Positions 1 to 9,660 of a DNA stretch of 64,000 nt are shown one piece after another. How positions within the stretch are numbered: position 1 is the stretch's first letter; each line of letters begins with the position of its first letter. The notes under the pieces are model-generated. The model saw nothing but the letters and a program-made list of their open reading frames with translations. It was not told where the DNA came from and ran no database searches. This DNA is from Cytophagales bacterium (GTDB lineage Bacteria; Bacteroidota; Bacteroidia; Cytophagales; Flammeovirgaceae). Location of the stretch: assembly GCA_025056215.1 (NCBI GenBank), contig JANWWC010000002.1:444427-508426 (forward strand), in the 5' to 3' direction. Position numbers and translations under genes: made by a program.

Positions 1-80
1 CTTTGTTCCCATATTCGAATCGTATGGGCTTTAATACCTGTTAAATGTTCTAAGTCTCGGATTGAGTACGTATTTTTCAT
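1..80 (-). CDS. MerR-family transcriptional regulator, N-terminal fragment (cut by window edge)
   Basis: Reading the minus strand from an ATG at 80 gives an open frame to the window edge whose first 26 residues look like the start of a MerR-type winged helix: YSIRDLEHLTGIKAHTIRIW, followed by EQR. The helix-turn-helix pattern (I-x-x-L-x-x-x-T-G-I-x-x-H-T-I-R-x-W-E) is the classic one of Bacteroidota MerR regulators, some of which carry a B12-binding light-sensing domain further on; that part is outside the window. The gene is divergent from trpF, with about 115 bases of AT-rich DNA between them. Only the DNA-binding start is visible, so ligand and targets are unknown. Confidence 0.75.
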   Translation of the reverse strand, partial: MKNTYSIRDLEHLTGIKAHTIRIWEQ

Positions 81-196
81 CGCGAGTTTTTAATAATTTT
101 GTTTTTAACAACGAACTAACCTTATAACTTTTTAATCATAGAAAATGTTTAGTTAAGGTTTTGCATTTTTTTAAGTAACAGCAAATTCTTTTTAGA

Positions 197-856
197 ATGA
201 AATCTTTGGCTATCAAAGTTTGTGGCATGAAATATACCGAAAATATCAAGAAAATAACAGAACTGCCTATCGATTTTATCGGATTTATATTTTATGCAAA
301 ATCTCCTCGTTTTGTTGAAAACCTTTCAGCAGAGGTAGTAAAAAATCTGCCATGTTCAATTAAACGCGTAGGTGTTTTTGTAAATGCAACTAAAGAATAC
401 ATTCTCGAAAAAAGCCAAACTTATGAACTTCACGTACTCCAGTTACATGGTCAAGAATCTCCCGATTTTTGCCGAGAAATTAAAGAAGATACCCACCGCC
501 TTATTACCAAAGCATTTGGAATTTCTTCTTCTTTTGATTTTAACCAACTCGTCTCTTATGAAGATTGCGTAGATTTTTTTCTTTTCGACACTTCTACTCC
601 TCAGCACGGTGGAAGTGGGATGCGCTTTTCCTGGGAAATCTTACAAAAATACAACAGCCCAAAACTCTATTTTTTGAGTGGAGGCATTGGCTTAGAGCAT
701 ATTCAAGAAATCTTACAACTTAAAAAACAGCAGCCTTTTTTGTACGGAATAGACATCAACAGCCGATTTGAAGAAAGTGCTGGTTTGAAAAATTTTTCTC
801 TTATTCAAAAATTTGTGAAAGAAATTAAAGAATTGCAACATGTCATCGATATTTAA
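197..856 (+). CDS. trpF: Phosphoribosylanthranilate isomerase
   Basis: Catalyses the Amadori rearrangement of N-(5'-phosphoribosyl)anthranilate to CdRP in tryptophan synthesis; cytoplasmic TIM barrel. Visible family marks: KVCGM at residues 7-11 with the general-base Cys9, QLHG at 82-85, the general-acid Asp131 in FDTST, phosphate-binding SGGIG at 161-165, and DINSRFE at 186-192. Length of 219 residues is normal for a monofunctional TrpF. No other trp gene lies in the window. The downstream unknown gene starts inside its last codons (17-base overlap), so the two are probably cotranscribed. Confidence 0.95.
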   Translation: MKSLAIKVCGMKYTENIKKITELPIDFIGFIFYAKSPRFVENLSAEVVKNLPCSIKRVGVFVNATKEYILEKSQTYELHVLQLHGQESPDFCREIKEDTHRLITKAFGISSSFDFNQLVSYEDCVDFFLFDTSTPQHGGSGMRFSWEILQKYNSPKLYFLSGGIGLEHIQEILQLKKQQPFLYGIDINSRFEESAGLKNFSLIQKFVKEIKELQHVIDI

Positions 857-1268
857 TGACCCAGAATTACAACCCAAAGCAAAATATTTAGGAACAATTA
901 CCAAAGATTTTGCGAAGGTCGCAGAATTGCTTAAAGAAGCGAGTTACCAAATCAAAGTGAGAAAAATTTCTGATTATCCCATTTTTGTAATGAGCAAGAC
1001 GCCTTCTGTAATTGGACTTAACCTAATTAGCACTTCCCAACATCGAACAGAATGGAACTACAATGTCTCTTATTTAGATGAATTTGTGCAACGCGGTCTA
1101 ATCAAAGATGTAAGCTATTTTCAGAGTACTTACAAAAACATAGATGAGTTTTGTTGCTTATTTGTCATTGATGAAGATTTTATCAAATTTGTATATCTCC
1201 CTTATCCTAGCGAAACACCTTTAGACGACTTCATAGAGCCTCATGGTTCGAATGACAATGACGAATAA
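840..1268 (+). CDS. Conserved hypothetical protein (142 aa)
   Basis: I do not recognise a named family. It is a soluble, mixed alpha/beta protein without signal peptide or membrane segment, with an acidic tail (HGSNDNDE). The start at 840 overlaps the end of trpF by 17 bases, which implies translational coupling rather than a chance frame, and the composition is ordinary for the neighbourhood. It converges with aroC, stopping two bases before that gene's end. A small cytoplasmic accessory protein is plausible, but no function is inferred. Confidence 0.7.
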   Translation: MSSIFNDPELQPKAKYLGTITKDFAKVAELLKEASYQIKVRKISDYPIFVMSKTPSVIGLNLISTSQHRTEWNYNVSYLDEFVQRGLIKDVSYFQSTYKNIDEFCCLFVIDEDFIKFVYLPYPSETPLDDFIEPHGSNDNDE

Positions 1269-1270
1269 AA

Positions 1271-2347
1271 CTATAATCGATTGGCTCTTTTGCGCAAAAG
1301 AAAATCTGCAATAACAATGGCAGCCATTGCCTCCACAATCGGAACTGCGCGCGGCACTACACAGGGATCGTGCCTGCCTTTGCCTGAAACAATTACTTTT
1401 TCTTTTGATTCATTGATACTCTCTTGGTCTTGCATAATAGTAGCAACAGGTTTAAAAGCTACTCGAAAATAAATATCCTCTCCATTAGAAATACCTCCTT
1501 GGATACCGCCTGAGTGATTAGTTCTTGTGCGGACTCTTCCATTTTCATCTGTATAGAAAATATCGTTGTGCTGAGAACCATTAAGCTTAACGCCTTCAAA
1601 TCCAGAGCCATACTCAAACCCTTTTACAGCATTGATACTCAACATAGCTTTTCCTAACTCAGCATGTAACTTGTCGAAAACAGGCTCTCCCAATCCTGGT
1701 GGGACTCCCTGAATCACACAAGACACCACTCCTCCAATAGTATCTCTATTTTTGCGCGTTTCATCAATAAGAGTAATCATTTGTTGAGCTACTTCGGGGT
1801 CGGGGCACCTTACAATATTTTGTTCTATCTGATTAAAATCTAATGTAGAATAATCATCTGTAATTTTCAGAGCGCCTACTTGCGAAACGTAAGCAGTAAT
1901 GCGAATGTTGTATTGCGCTAAAAATGTCTTAGCAATCGCTCCTGCAGCAACCCTTGCCAACGTTTCACGCGCAGAACTTCTTCCTCCTCCTCTGTAATCT
2001 CGAATGCCATATTTTACATGATACGTATAATCGGCATGAGAAGGTCTGAACTTATCAGCGATGTGCGCATAATCTTTGCTGCGTTGGTCTTCATTTAACA
2101 CATAAAGCATGATAGGCGCGCCTGTCGTTTTCCCTTCAAACACCCCTGATAACACATCTACTTTATCGCCTTCTTGCCGTTGAGTCGTAATTTTAGATTG
2201 ACCTGGCTTTCTTCTATCGAGCTCTGCTTGAATGGCTTGTAAATCAAATGGCAATCCTGCTGGACATCCGTCAATAACTACGCCAACTCCTTTTCCATGC
2301 GACTCTCCGAACGTAGTAATTCTGAATAGTTTTCCGTAAGAATTCAT
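1271..2347 (-). CDS. aroC: Chorismate synthase
   Basis: Last step of the shikimate pathway: converts EPSP to chorismate using reduced FMN without net redox change. The protein opens [20 protein letters not shown], with the conserved GESHG motif and catalytic His17. Later come RPSHADYTY, the [11 protein letters not shown] signature and [12 protein letters not shown], all typical of the family. The reading frame is open a further 26 codons upstream, but the ATG at 2347 starts exactly where family members begin (358 residues) and leaves a 46-base divergent gap to nadD holding a promoter-like box. Ends convergent with the unknown gene at 840-1268. Confidence 0.96.
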   Translation of the reverse strand: MNSYGKLFRITTFGESHGKGVGVVIDGCPAGLPFDLQAIQAELDRRKPGQSKITTQRQEGDKVDVLSGVFEGKTTGAPIMLYVLNEDQRSKDYAHIADKFRPSHADYTYHVKYGIRDYRGGGRSSARETLARVAAGAIAKTFLAQYNIRITAYVSQVGALKITDDYSTLDFNQIEQNIVRCPDPEVAQQMITLIDETRKNRDTIGGVVSCVIQGVPPGLGEPVFDKLHAELGKAMLSINAVKGFEYGSGFEGVKLNGSQHNDIFYTDENGRVRTRTNHSGGIQGGISNGEDIYFRVAFKPVATIMQDQESINESKEKVIVSGKGRHDPCVVPRAVPIVEAMAAIVIADFLLRKRANRL

Positions 2348-2374
2348 AAAGAAATATATTCGCCTTATATGGTG

Positions 2375-2382
2375 CAAAATTA
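2375..2382 (-). promoter_or_regulatory. Candidate -7 box of the aroC promoter
   Basis: On the minus strand this reads TAATTTTG, a full match to the Bacteroidota -7 consensus TAnnTTTG. It sits 27 bases ahead of the aroC ATG, in the 46-base gap shared with nadD. No clear -33 TTTG is visible at the right distance, so the call is moderate. Confidence 0.4.
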
Positions 2383-2393
2383 GCAACAAGAAA

Positions 2394-2966
2394 ATGAAAA
2401 TAGGATTATTCTTTGGCTCTTTCAACCCAATTCATATTGGACATTTAATTATTGCAGAAACAATAAAAGAAAACAGCGATGTTCAGCAGGTTTGGTTTGT
2501 GGTATCGCCGCATAATCCTCTTAAATCTAAATCAGGATTGTTGCATGCATTCGACCGTTTGAATATGGTGCGATTAGCCATCGCCGATAATCCTCATTTT
2601 AGAGTTTCAGACATAGAATTACATCTTCCCGAACCTAACTATACTATTCATACACTTACCTATTTATCTGAAAAATATCCTCAACACGAGTTCCAGCTCA
2701 TTATGGGGCAAGATAACTTGGAACACTTTCATAAATGGAAAAATTATCAGGAGATTCTTCACTACTATACGCTCTTAGTGTATCCGCGTCCGGGTGCAAA
2801 ACCTAATGAACTTATTCATCACCCTCACGTAAAATTAATAGAGGCGCCTTTGTTAGACATTTCAGCTACTTTTATACGCAAACAACTCCAGCAGGGGAAA
2901 TCAGTGAAATATTTGCTTCATCCTGATGTAGAGAGTTTTATTCGTTTCAAAAAATTTTACCAGTAG
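2394..2966 (+). CDS. nadD: Nicotinate-nucleotide adenylyltransferase
   Basis: Transfers AMP to nicotinate mononucleotide to make deamido-NAD; the product is the substrate of NadE, encoded at 39433. The nucleotidyltransferase signature [11 protein letters not shown] is at residues 8-18 (T/HxGH class) and the second signature [10 protein letters not shown] lies near residue 163, matching ISSTxIR. Length of 190 residues is normal. Divergent from aroC; purK follows on the same strand after 48 bases, so nadD and purK may share a transcript. Confidence 0.95.
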   Translation: MKIGLFFGSFNPIHIGHLIIAETIKENSDVQQVWFVVSPHNPLKSKSGLLHAFDRLNMVRLAIADNPHFRVSDIELHLPEPNYTIHTLTYLSEKYPQHEFQLIMGQDNLEHFHKWKNYQEILHYYTLLVYPRPGAKPNELIHHPHVKLIEAPLLDISATFIRKQLQQGKSVKYLLHPDVESFIRFKKFYQ

Positions 2967-3014
2967 CGCAGATTCTGCTTTTTTTGCGGAAATCTTTCCT
3001 AAAAACTACCGTGT

Positions 3015-4172
3015 ATGTATCAGAAAACAACCATTTGTCTACTAGGAGGCGGACAACTCGGGAGAATGCTCTTGCAAGCGGGCGTCGATTTGAATATAGA
3101 GTTTCGCGTGTTAGACCACAATGCCAATGCTCCTTGCGCTTCTTTTACAAATCAGTTTGTTTGTGGGAGCCTGACCGATTTTGAAACAGTTTACCAGTTC
3201 GGAAAGAACGCTGAAATAATCACTATTGAAATCGAAAATGTGAACACTAACGCTCTACGATGCTTAGAACAAGAAGGTGTCCGAGTATTTCCACAACCTC
3301 ATCTCATCGAACTCATTCAAGATAAACGATTACAAAAACAATTTTACGAGCAAAACCACTTTCCTACAGCGCCCTTTGTGCTCACCGAAAAAAAAGAAGA
3401 CCTAAAGAACTACCCTGATTTTTTTCCTGCTGTCCACAAATGCGGGAAAGGAGGATATGATGGAAAAGGCGTTAGAATTTTAGAAACTTTCGAAGACTGG
3501 TGCAAAGGTTTTGAACTACCCTCTGTTTTGGAAAAAAAGATTTCTATTTATAAAGAAATCTCCGTTATTGTAGCGCGCAACTCAAATGGAGAAATAAAAG
3601 CATTTCCAGTAGTAGAGTGCGCATATCATCCTACCCAAAACTTAGTAGATTTTTTGATTATGCCAGCAGAAATAGCTAATAAGTTAGAAAAAAGAGCTCA
3701 AGAAATTGCTATCGAACTTATTCAAAAATTAGAACTCGTAGGAATTCTTGCTGTCGAAATGTTTATAGACACTCAAGAAAATATTTTTATTAACGAAGTA
3801 GCTCCTCGCCCTCACAATAGCGGGCACCAAACTATTGAGGGTAATTTTACTTCTCAATACGCTCAACATCTGCGCGCTATTCTAAACCTTCCTTTAGGGA
3901 ATCCTCAACTCAGGGCACCTTCTGCTATGATAAATCTCTTAGGAGAACCTTCTCATGAAGGAGAAGCGGCTTATATAGGATTAGAAAAGGTGCTCCAACT
4001 CGACCAAACCTATGTCCATCTTTACGGAAAACATCAAACAAAACCTTATCGAAAAATGGGGCATATCACCGTTTTAGGAACCAACCGACAACAACTTTTA
4101 GAAAAAATCCATTTTATCAAAGGATTGATAAAAGTAGTGAGCGCTCCAAATCGACAAGTAATCAATCCCTAA
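3015..4172 (+). CDS. purK: 5-(carboxyamino)imidazole ribonucleotide synthase
   Basis: ATP-grasp enzyme that carboxylates AIR to N5-CAIR in purine synthesis. GGGQLGRM at residues 11-18 is the PurK nucleotide-fold start; KCGKGGYDGKGV lies in the ATP-grasp loop, and INEVAPRPHNSGHQTIE is the metal/ATP and substrate signature that separates PurK from PurT. Length of 385 residues is as expected. PurE, the usual partner, is not in the window. The stop overlaps the glf stop by four bases (convergent). Confidence 0.96.
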   Translation: MYQKTTICLLGGGQLGRMLLQAGVDLNIEFRVLDHNANAPCASFTNQFVCGSLTDFETVYQFGKNAEIITIEIENVNTNALRCLEQEGVRVFPQPHLIELIQDKRLQKQFYEQNHFPTAPFVLTEKKEDLKNYPDFFPAVHKCGKGGYDGKGVRILETFEDWCKGFELPSVLEKKISIYKEISVIVARNSNGEIKAFPVVECAYHPTQNLVDFLIMPAEIANKLEKRAQEIAIELIQKLELVGILAVEMFIDTQENIFINEVAPRPHNSGHQTIEGNFTSQYAQHLRAILNLPLGNPQLRAPSAMINLLGEPSHEGEAAYIGLEKVLQLDQTYVHLYGKHQTKPYRKMGHITVLGTNRQQLLEKIHFIKGLIKVVSAPNRQVINP

Positions 4173-5278
4173 AAAGACATTTTTTCCTTTCTGGCTTTTA
4201 CCAGTGCAGAACCAATAATTTGGTGCATATCGTAATAACGATACTCAGCAAGGCGGCCTCCAAAAATCACGTGCGGCAATGATTGAGCAAGTGTTTCGTA
4301 TTTTTTAAAAATAGCATTATTTTTTTCATCGTTGATAGGATAATAAGGTTCATCTCCTTTTTGCCATTTTTTAGAATATTCCCGCGTGATTACTGTAATA
4401 GGTTGCCTACCAAATTCAAAATGTTTATGTTCAACAATTCGAGTATAAGGCACATTTACATCTGTATAATTTACTTGAGCATTTCCTTGAAAGTTTTCTT
4501 TTTCTAAAATCTCGTGTTCAAAGCGCAAACTTCTATATTCAAGCTCTCCAAACCGATAATCAAAAAACTCGTCTATTTTGCCTGTATAAACAATTTTAGG
4601 TGCTAACTGGTCGAAATAACTTTTTTCTGAAAAATAATCTGTATTTAGTCGTACTTCTATCCCAGCTAACAATCCTTCAGTGAGTCTATTGTAACCGCCT
4701 ATCGGGATTCCTTGATAACGGTCATTAAAATAGTTATTATCGTACGTAAAGCGAACAGGCAAGCGTTTGATAATAAACGGAGGAAGTTCTTTACACGATT
4801 TTCCCCACTGTTTTTCAGTGTATCCTTTAATGAGCTTTTCAAAAATATCTCTTCCTACCAAAGAAATGGCTTGCTCTTCTAAGTTCCTGGGTTGGGTAAT
4901 CCCTGCCTCTCGAATTTGTTCTTGTATTTTAGCTTGTGCTTCTTCAGGTGTAATCACACCCCACATTTGGTGAAATGTATTCATATTGAAGGGAAGATTA
5001 TACACCTTTCCTTGAAAAATAGCAGTAGGCGCATGAATGTAATGATTGAAACTCACAAACTGATTGACATAATCCCAAATTTCTTTATCATTCGTGTGAA
5101 AGATATGTGGACCATACCAATGAACGTTAATCCCTTCTATTTCTTTGCAATACGTATTTCCACCGATGTGTGGTCTTCGGTCTATCACTAAACATTTTTT
5201 TCCGGCATTAGTCATTTCGCGAGCGAATACAGCGCCAAATAATCCTGCGCCCACAATCAGATAATCGTATGAATGCAT
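4169..5278 (-). CDS. glf: UDP-galactopyranose mutase
   Basis: Flavoenzyme that interconverts UDP-galactopyranose and UDP-galactofuranose, supplying Galf for surface glycans. The FAD Rossmann start (YDYLIVGAGLFGAVFARE) is at residues 4-21; GGNTY and the WYGPHIFHT stretch carry the flavin-contacting residues, and GGYNRLTE plus the C-terminal GGRLAEYRYYDMHQ are diagnostic. Length of 369 residues is typical. Its start overlaps the end of the large YfhO-like membrane gene by 22 bases on the same strand, which makes one operon and suggests that the membrane protein also acts in glycan assembly. Confidence 0.95.
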   Translation of the reverse strand: MHSYDYLIVGAGLFGAVFAREMTNAGKKCLVIDRRPHIGGNTYCKEIEGINVHWYGPHIFHTNDKEIWDYVNQFVSFNHYIHAPTAIFQGKVYNLPFNMNTFHQMWGVITPEEAQAKIQEQIREAGITQPRNLEEQAISLVGRDIFEKLIKGYTEKQWGKSCKELPPFIIKRLPVRFTYDNNYFNDRYQGIPIGGYNRLTEGLLAGIEVRLNTDYFSEKSYFDQLAPKIVYTGKIDEFFDYRFGELEYRSLRFEHEILEKENFQGNAQVNYTDVNVPYTRIVEHKHFEFGRQPITVITREYSKKWQKGDEPYYPINDEKNNAIFKKYETLAQSLPHVIFGGRLAEYRYYDMHQIIGSALVKARKEKMSF

Positions 5279-8046
5279 GTCTTAAAAAAAGGAGAATAAT
5301 CTATGTAAACTTTTTGACAAGGATTCTGCAAATTTATGATAATCGTATACATATCTTTTGCAGTGTATTGCACAAGTTCACGTTGTTCATTATAAATTTT
5401 TAGTTTGTCTCTAACTGCAATATTGGCGATAAGTTCTGCAGTTCGATTCTGAGAATTTATTTCGTATCCAAAACCTCGATAGCGCACCTCTACCTTCTGA
5501 CCATCGGAATACCTAAAAATAGGCAAGCTATTGTTTAGCTGAAATACTTTTATATCATTATCTTCAAAGAAAAGTTTAGATTCGTGGATTAATCTGCCTC
5601 CATCAAACTCTTTAAACCTATTAAAAGAAACAATATCGCCTTGAGGAAGGATTATCCAGCCTACGGCGTGTTCTCTGAGTTCTTCGACAGTTTGATAGAC
5701 GGGTTTTGAAGAAAAATTTTCATATCCGTTGAGAGAATGAATTTTCAACAGAGTAGAAATATTGTGAGGCAAAGTAAAAACATAATTTTTTTCCGCGCTT
5801 CTTTCAGGAGTAATGCTCCAAACGTAAGAGCCTGATTTTCTGATTTCATCGTAAACAGACTTTTTTTCTAAATCCAAGATGCTTTTAGCGTAATAAGGAT
5901 AAAATGACGAATTGCTATGACAAATAACAAAAAAAGCAAACCATATGCTTAATACAACGTACATCGAAACTACAAAAAGCCAATACTTCTTGCCTGCAAA
6001 AACTCTGTTGTTTTCCAAAGCGGAATAAAGCGTAAGAAATAAAATGAAAAATGGAAAGAACTTAAATGCTCCAAAAAATTTATCAAAAAAAGGTAACTTT
6101 TGTAACAGATTCCAAAGAAATCCGTAACTGCCTAAACACAAAACAAAAGCCAAAATTCCCATTCCTATCAAAGACCAGCTCAATACATGAGTAGTAGAAA
6201 CTTTCCGAGTAGAAAAAAACATTGAGCTACTTGGAATTAAAAACAGCAATCCTGCTACTACAATAGGATTGATGAAATAAAAATTAGAAATTTCGTTAGG
6301 AATACAATGCTCATAAATAAGTTCCCTATTAACGTAAGGCCAACCCATGGGATGATTGCTAAAAAAATAAGGATAGGGGAAAAATATAGAAAGTATTCCA
6401 TGAGCAATAGAACTCAGTTCTCCATCGTCATGGCGCGCTCCATAAGCTTCGTAAACATTTGAAATTTGTAGCAAAACGAAAGGAGAACATAAAACCAAAA
6501 AAGCAAATACTGCAAAAAACAATTTCGGATAGAAACTTAAAGACTTAGCTGAGAAAGTTTGAGAAATCACAAAAATGCCTAAAAATAAAGCACTATAAGC
6601 TAACAATTGAACGTTACCTGAAAAATAAAAAAGTAAAAAAACAATGCATAAATAAAAAGCGTGCTTCCACTTGTTTTCATTGATTATTTTTTGAACTAAA
6701 TACAACGAAAGAGGCAAATAAGCAATTACAGAGGAAGTATAATACCACGAGCGCGTTGTCATCAAATGGTAGCCTGAAAATATCCAGGCAATTGTAAAAA
6801 AAACAGAAATAAAAGAATCTACGCGATGATACTTTAAAAAGCGAATCACGGAAACAATTCCAATCAAAAAATGAATACAAGTATAAATCTCTATTAGATA
6901 TACTTCGTTTTTAAACAAATACTTGGCAATCGCCCAAGAAAGCCATACTATAGGATATAAAGAAGCATAAATTCCGAACTGAAACAAATACGTACCCCCT
7001 CCATTAAAATGAGCGTAAGAAGGTATCTCTTTCATTTCAAATAAAATTCTACACGAATGAACCATATAAGGCATGAACTGAGCTAAATTGTCATCAGAAA
7101 GGAAATACAAAAAAAAGTTTCTGCTTTCAAGGTAATAGAACAGTATTCCAAAAATGACAATAGCTACTAAAGTTTCAAGGCGTTCAAAAATTTGATAAAT
7201 CCACGCTCTGAAAAAATTGTTAATCAGCCATACTAACCAATATATCCCTAAGAACAATATCACCCACAAAATATCGTCTGTAGAAAAATGCCGTCGAATA
7301 TTCAGAAGTTTAATAATTAATTTGTTTTCAATTTCGTAGGGAAATAATACGTCTATAATATCGTGCTTTAGCACACCATTTTCAAAATAATGAGATTTAT
7401 CTTTGTTTTCTTTATGCCAATAAAATACATCGTAAATCCACACATCAAAAGGTTTAGAAATTTCCGCCTGATTTTGCTGATAATATTGCTTTACTCCCTC
7501 ATCCGCTTGAATAACTTTGAGCAATACATAATCTTGTCTTACTTGAAAAAAGAATGCTTTATCAAATAGAAAAATACAAAACAACGCACTAATCGCAAGT
7601 ATTACATAGAAAGAGAATTTCAAGCTCTCATTTCGATGCTTCACAAAGTATTTCGCTCTTAGATAAAATACATAAAGAAAATAGCTTAGTATTACGAAAA
7701 AAGTAAAAAGAAGAATAATCTTGTTTGCTATCTCAAACCACTCTAAAAATGAATACCAAAAAGAAAGATTGGTAGATGGAATTAATAACTTCCCATTATG
7801 AAAGTATGGAGAAGAATTTTTATGATTGAAGTGCCATTCTGCGGCATCAGGAAGCCATTCGTTAAAGGATTTATTAATAATATTTTTATGTTTTTCATAA
7901 TACTCTTTTACACCTAAATCTTGTTGCATCAAAGTTAAAAGATGCTCTTTTTCTTTAGTATGAACGACATTTTTAATGAAAAAACTGGAAATTAGAGTTA
8001 AAAATATATATCCTAATACTACGTATATTACAAACTTATATTTCAT
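5257..8046 (-). CDS. Large polytopic membrane protein, YfhO-like, with two N-terminal extracytoplasmic repeats
   Basis: A 929-residue protein with roughly 15 hydrophobic segments and a soluble C-terminal part (about residues 760-929) that is mostly beta-strand. The core (FLSDDNLAQFMPYMVHS, then a long run of TM helices with ISGYHLMTTRSWYYTSS-like loops) resembles the YfhO/GT-C group, membrane proteins that use polyprenyl-linked sugars; the D-D pair at the start of the core loop fits a GT-C catalytic loop. Before the core there are two copies of a short repeat (residues 36-88 and 175-226), each following a hydrophobic helix, so they probably sit outside the cytoplasm. It overlaps glf. The specific sugar or acceptor is not visible. 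Confidence 0.75.
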   Translation of the reverse strand: MKYKFVIYVVLGYIFLTLISSFFIKNVVHTKEKEHLLTLMQQDLGVKEYYEKHKNIINKSFNEWLPDAAEWHFNHKNSSPYFHNGKLLIPSTNLSFWYSFLEWFEIANKIILLFTFFVILSYFLYVFYLRAKYFVKHRNESLKFSFYVILAISALFCIFLFDKAFFFQVRQDYVLLKVIQADEGVKQYYQQNQAEISKPFDVWIYDVFYWHKENKDKSHYFENGVLKHDIIDVLFPYEIENKLIIKLLNIRRHFSTDDILWVILFLGIYWLVWLINNFFRAWIYQIFERLETLVAIVIFGILFYYLESRNFFLYFLSDDNLAQFMPYMVHSCRILFEMKEIPSYAHFNGGGTYLFQFGIYASLYPIVWLSWAIAKYLFKNEVYLIEIYTCIHFLIGIVSVIRFLKYHRVDSFISVFFTIAWIFSGYHLMTTRSWYYTSSVIAYLPLSLYLVQKIINENKWKHAFYLCIVFLLFYFSGNVQLLAYSALFLGIFVISQTFSAKSLSFYPKLFFAVFAFLVLCSPFVLLQISNVYEAYGARHDDGELSSIAHGILSIFFPYPYFFSNHPMGWPYVNRELIYEHCIPNEISNFYFINPIVVAGLLFLIPSSSMFFSTRKVSTTHVLSWSLIGMGILAFVLCLGSYGFLWNLLQKLPFFDKFFGAFKFFPFFILFLTLYSALENNRVFAGKKYWLFVVSMYVVLSIWFAFFVICHSNSSFYPYYAKSILDLEKKSVYDEIRKSGSYVWSITPERSAEKNYVFTLPHNISTLLKIHSLNGYENFSSKPVYQTVEELREHAVGWIILPQGDIVSFNRFKEFDGGRLIHESKLFFEDNDIKVFQLNNSLPIFRYSDGQKVEVRYRGFGYEINSQNRTAELIANIAVRDKLKIYNEQRELVQYTAKDMYTIIINLQNPCQKVYIDYSPFFKTCIHTII
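7369..7524 (-). repeat. Protein repeat, copy A2
   Basis: Codes residues 175-226 of the YfhO-like protein: GVKQYY ... ISKPFDVWIYDVFYWH ... SHYFENGVL. It is the most diverged of the four copies: WLPDAA has become WIYDVF, yet the Trp, the WH pair and YFxNG are kept. Follows the third hydrophobic segment. Confidence 0.75.
7783..7941 (-). repeat. Protein repeat, copy A1 (W/H/YF-rich, about 53 aa)
   Basis: Codes residues 36-88 of the YfhO-like protein. Shared pattern: DxGVxxYY, then IxKSFxxWLPDAAxWH, then SxYFxNGxL. Here it reads GVKEYY ... SFNEWLPDAAEWH ... SPYFHNGKL. It lies directly after the first membrane helix. No named domain recognised. Confidence 0.8.
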
Positions 8047-8069
8047 TTTTCTCTTAAATTTTCAAAATC

Positions 8070-9660
8070 CATAAGCTTGTATAAACTAAAACGAAATAAA
8101 TTTTCTACAACAAAAAAGCAAAATATACTTTTATTCATTTTATTTCTAATGTACTGGTGCTCAATATTACTTTTACATAATCAATGCTCTTGCACGGCTT
8201 TGGGACGAAGAATATTTTTTTAAGGATATTCTGTCACATCCACTACAGATACATCAGAGAAACACCTATCTTACTAACTATCAATCATTTGGGATACGGC
8301 TCTCTTTTCTGGATTGTTAATGCCTTGATTTTTGATATTTCTCCGTCCCACTCGGCTACGCTATGCCGTGCACTGAGTTTATTCTTTACCATACTACCAT
8401 TAAGAATTGTTGTATATCAGGCAATTATTCAAATAAAAATAGCTTGTATTTTATAATACTTTGTCTTCTTTTAGTTCTTCATGGTGGTATGGTAACTGAT
8501 TGGCTGCGAAACCTTAGTTTTTCACTTGCCTTTATTTGCACTACGTTATTATTTATGAGTAATCAATCTACCTTTCTAACCATGTTTTTGATTGGCTTAG
8601 GAGTGTGGGCATTAACTCAATTTTATTTTTCTGTTTTTCGCTGCAATCTTCCATTATTTTTTAAATAACACACCTTTTCAAACTAATACGAATTATTTCA
8701 TACGCGTTATTCTTTCATCATCAGCGGGTTTCTTCTTTGCTAATATTTTTTGTTCATCAACCACAATTTCACGATTTATTGGAAAAATATTTCGTTCGAC
8801 ATTAACACTTTTAACAATGCGAATATCAATTTTGGGGGATAAACTTCATTTTATCCTGTTTGGCTTCCAACAGAAAAATGCTTTCTTGTACGGAAAAATG
8901 GAGTTACTATAAAATTTTTATCATGCGCATGTTATTTACCTTTTTTTAATCTGTTAATTTTTTATAGCCTAACTATCTGATATTCAATACACAAACAAAA
9001 AAAATCAGCTTTTTTCTATCAATATCTGTGTTAACTGTCATTTTATTGATAACGAGTTCGCCTACTTACTTCCATTGGTATTGGCTTCCACTCATTGGAG
9101 TGTATTTAGGTATTTTCTGGGAAATTATAAAATCTCTGCTAATAAATTAACTTCTCTTAATGGTAGCTCCTACCTCATTGTGAAGAACTTACGAGCATAT
9201 TTTGTTGCAAAAAGAGTATATCACCATTTCAGATTACAGAAATAATGCTATCCATTGATATTATACTAACAAATAGCTAATATACTACTCAAAAACTTTG
9301 CATCAATTCTTACTACGTCTTGCCTTTTCTTGATGCGTATGATGCGCCAAACAAATAGAACTTTCGCAAGGGAAAATTATTTCCAGCTACGACGCATATG
9401 CAGCTACTACTGCTTTGCTTCTGCATGAAAATCATCAATATTTGCAAGAAATTTTATCTGATTACAAAAAGGTTTTTATTATTTTGGATAAAAACTCATA
9501 TCGGTATCACATTTTAAAAAATCAGACAATTGAACAAACTCCTCAGGAGTTCATTCAAAGTCGAATACGTGTGCCAATAAGACATTTTCAGGAATACAAT
9601 TGGGGTTATATTTTTATGTTACAAAATTTATCTCTTTATAAAGTATGTGGATGTATATAG
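8070..9660 (+). pseudogene. Frameshifted GT-C/GT39-like membrane glycosyltransferase
   Basis: No intact gene lies here, yet stretches of all three frames read as one broken membrane protein in correct order: a first TM helix (about 8090-8150), then INALARLWDEEYFFKDILSH (from 8186, the loop typical of GT39-like enzymes with its D-E pair), a shift into HLGYGSLFWIVNALIFD, a shift back into a TM-rich part to 8668, a further shift carrying TM helices to about 8920, then SPTYFHWYWLPLIGVYLGIF near 9055-9115, and finally ISSYDAYAATTALLLHENHQ running into a soluble tail ending 9660. At least four frame changes and several stops are needed. Its 3' end overlaps the start of the next gene by 16 bases, as if once part of the same operon. 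Confidence 0.75.

Noticed and set aside
2348..2425. Longer aroC start (26 codons upstream)
   Set aside because: It adds a hydrophobic stretch foreign to AroC, would overlap nadD and cover the -7 box.
8184..8668. Two short open frames that could be small membrane proteins
   Set aside because: They overlap in different frames and fit as consecutive pieces of one broken membrane protein.
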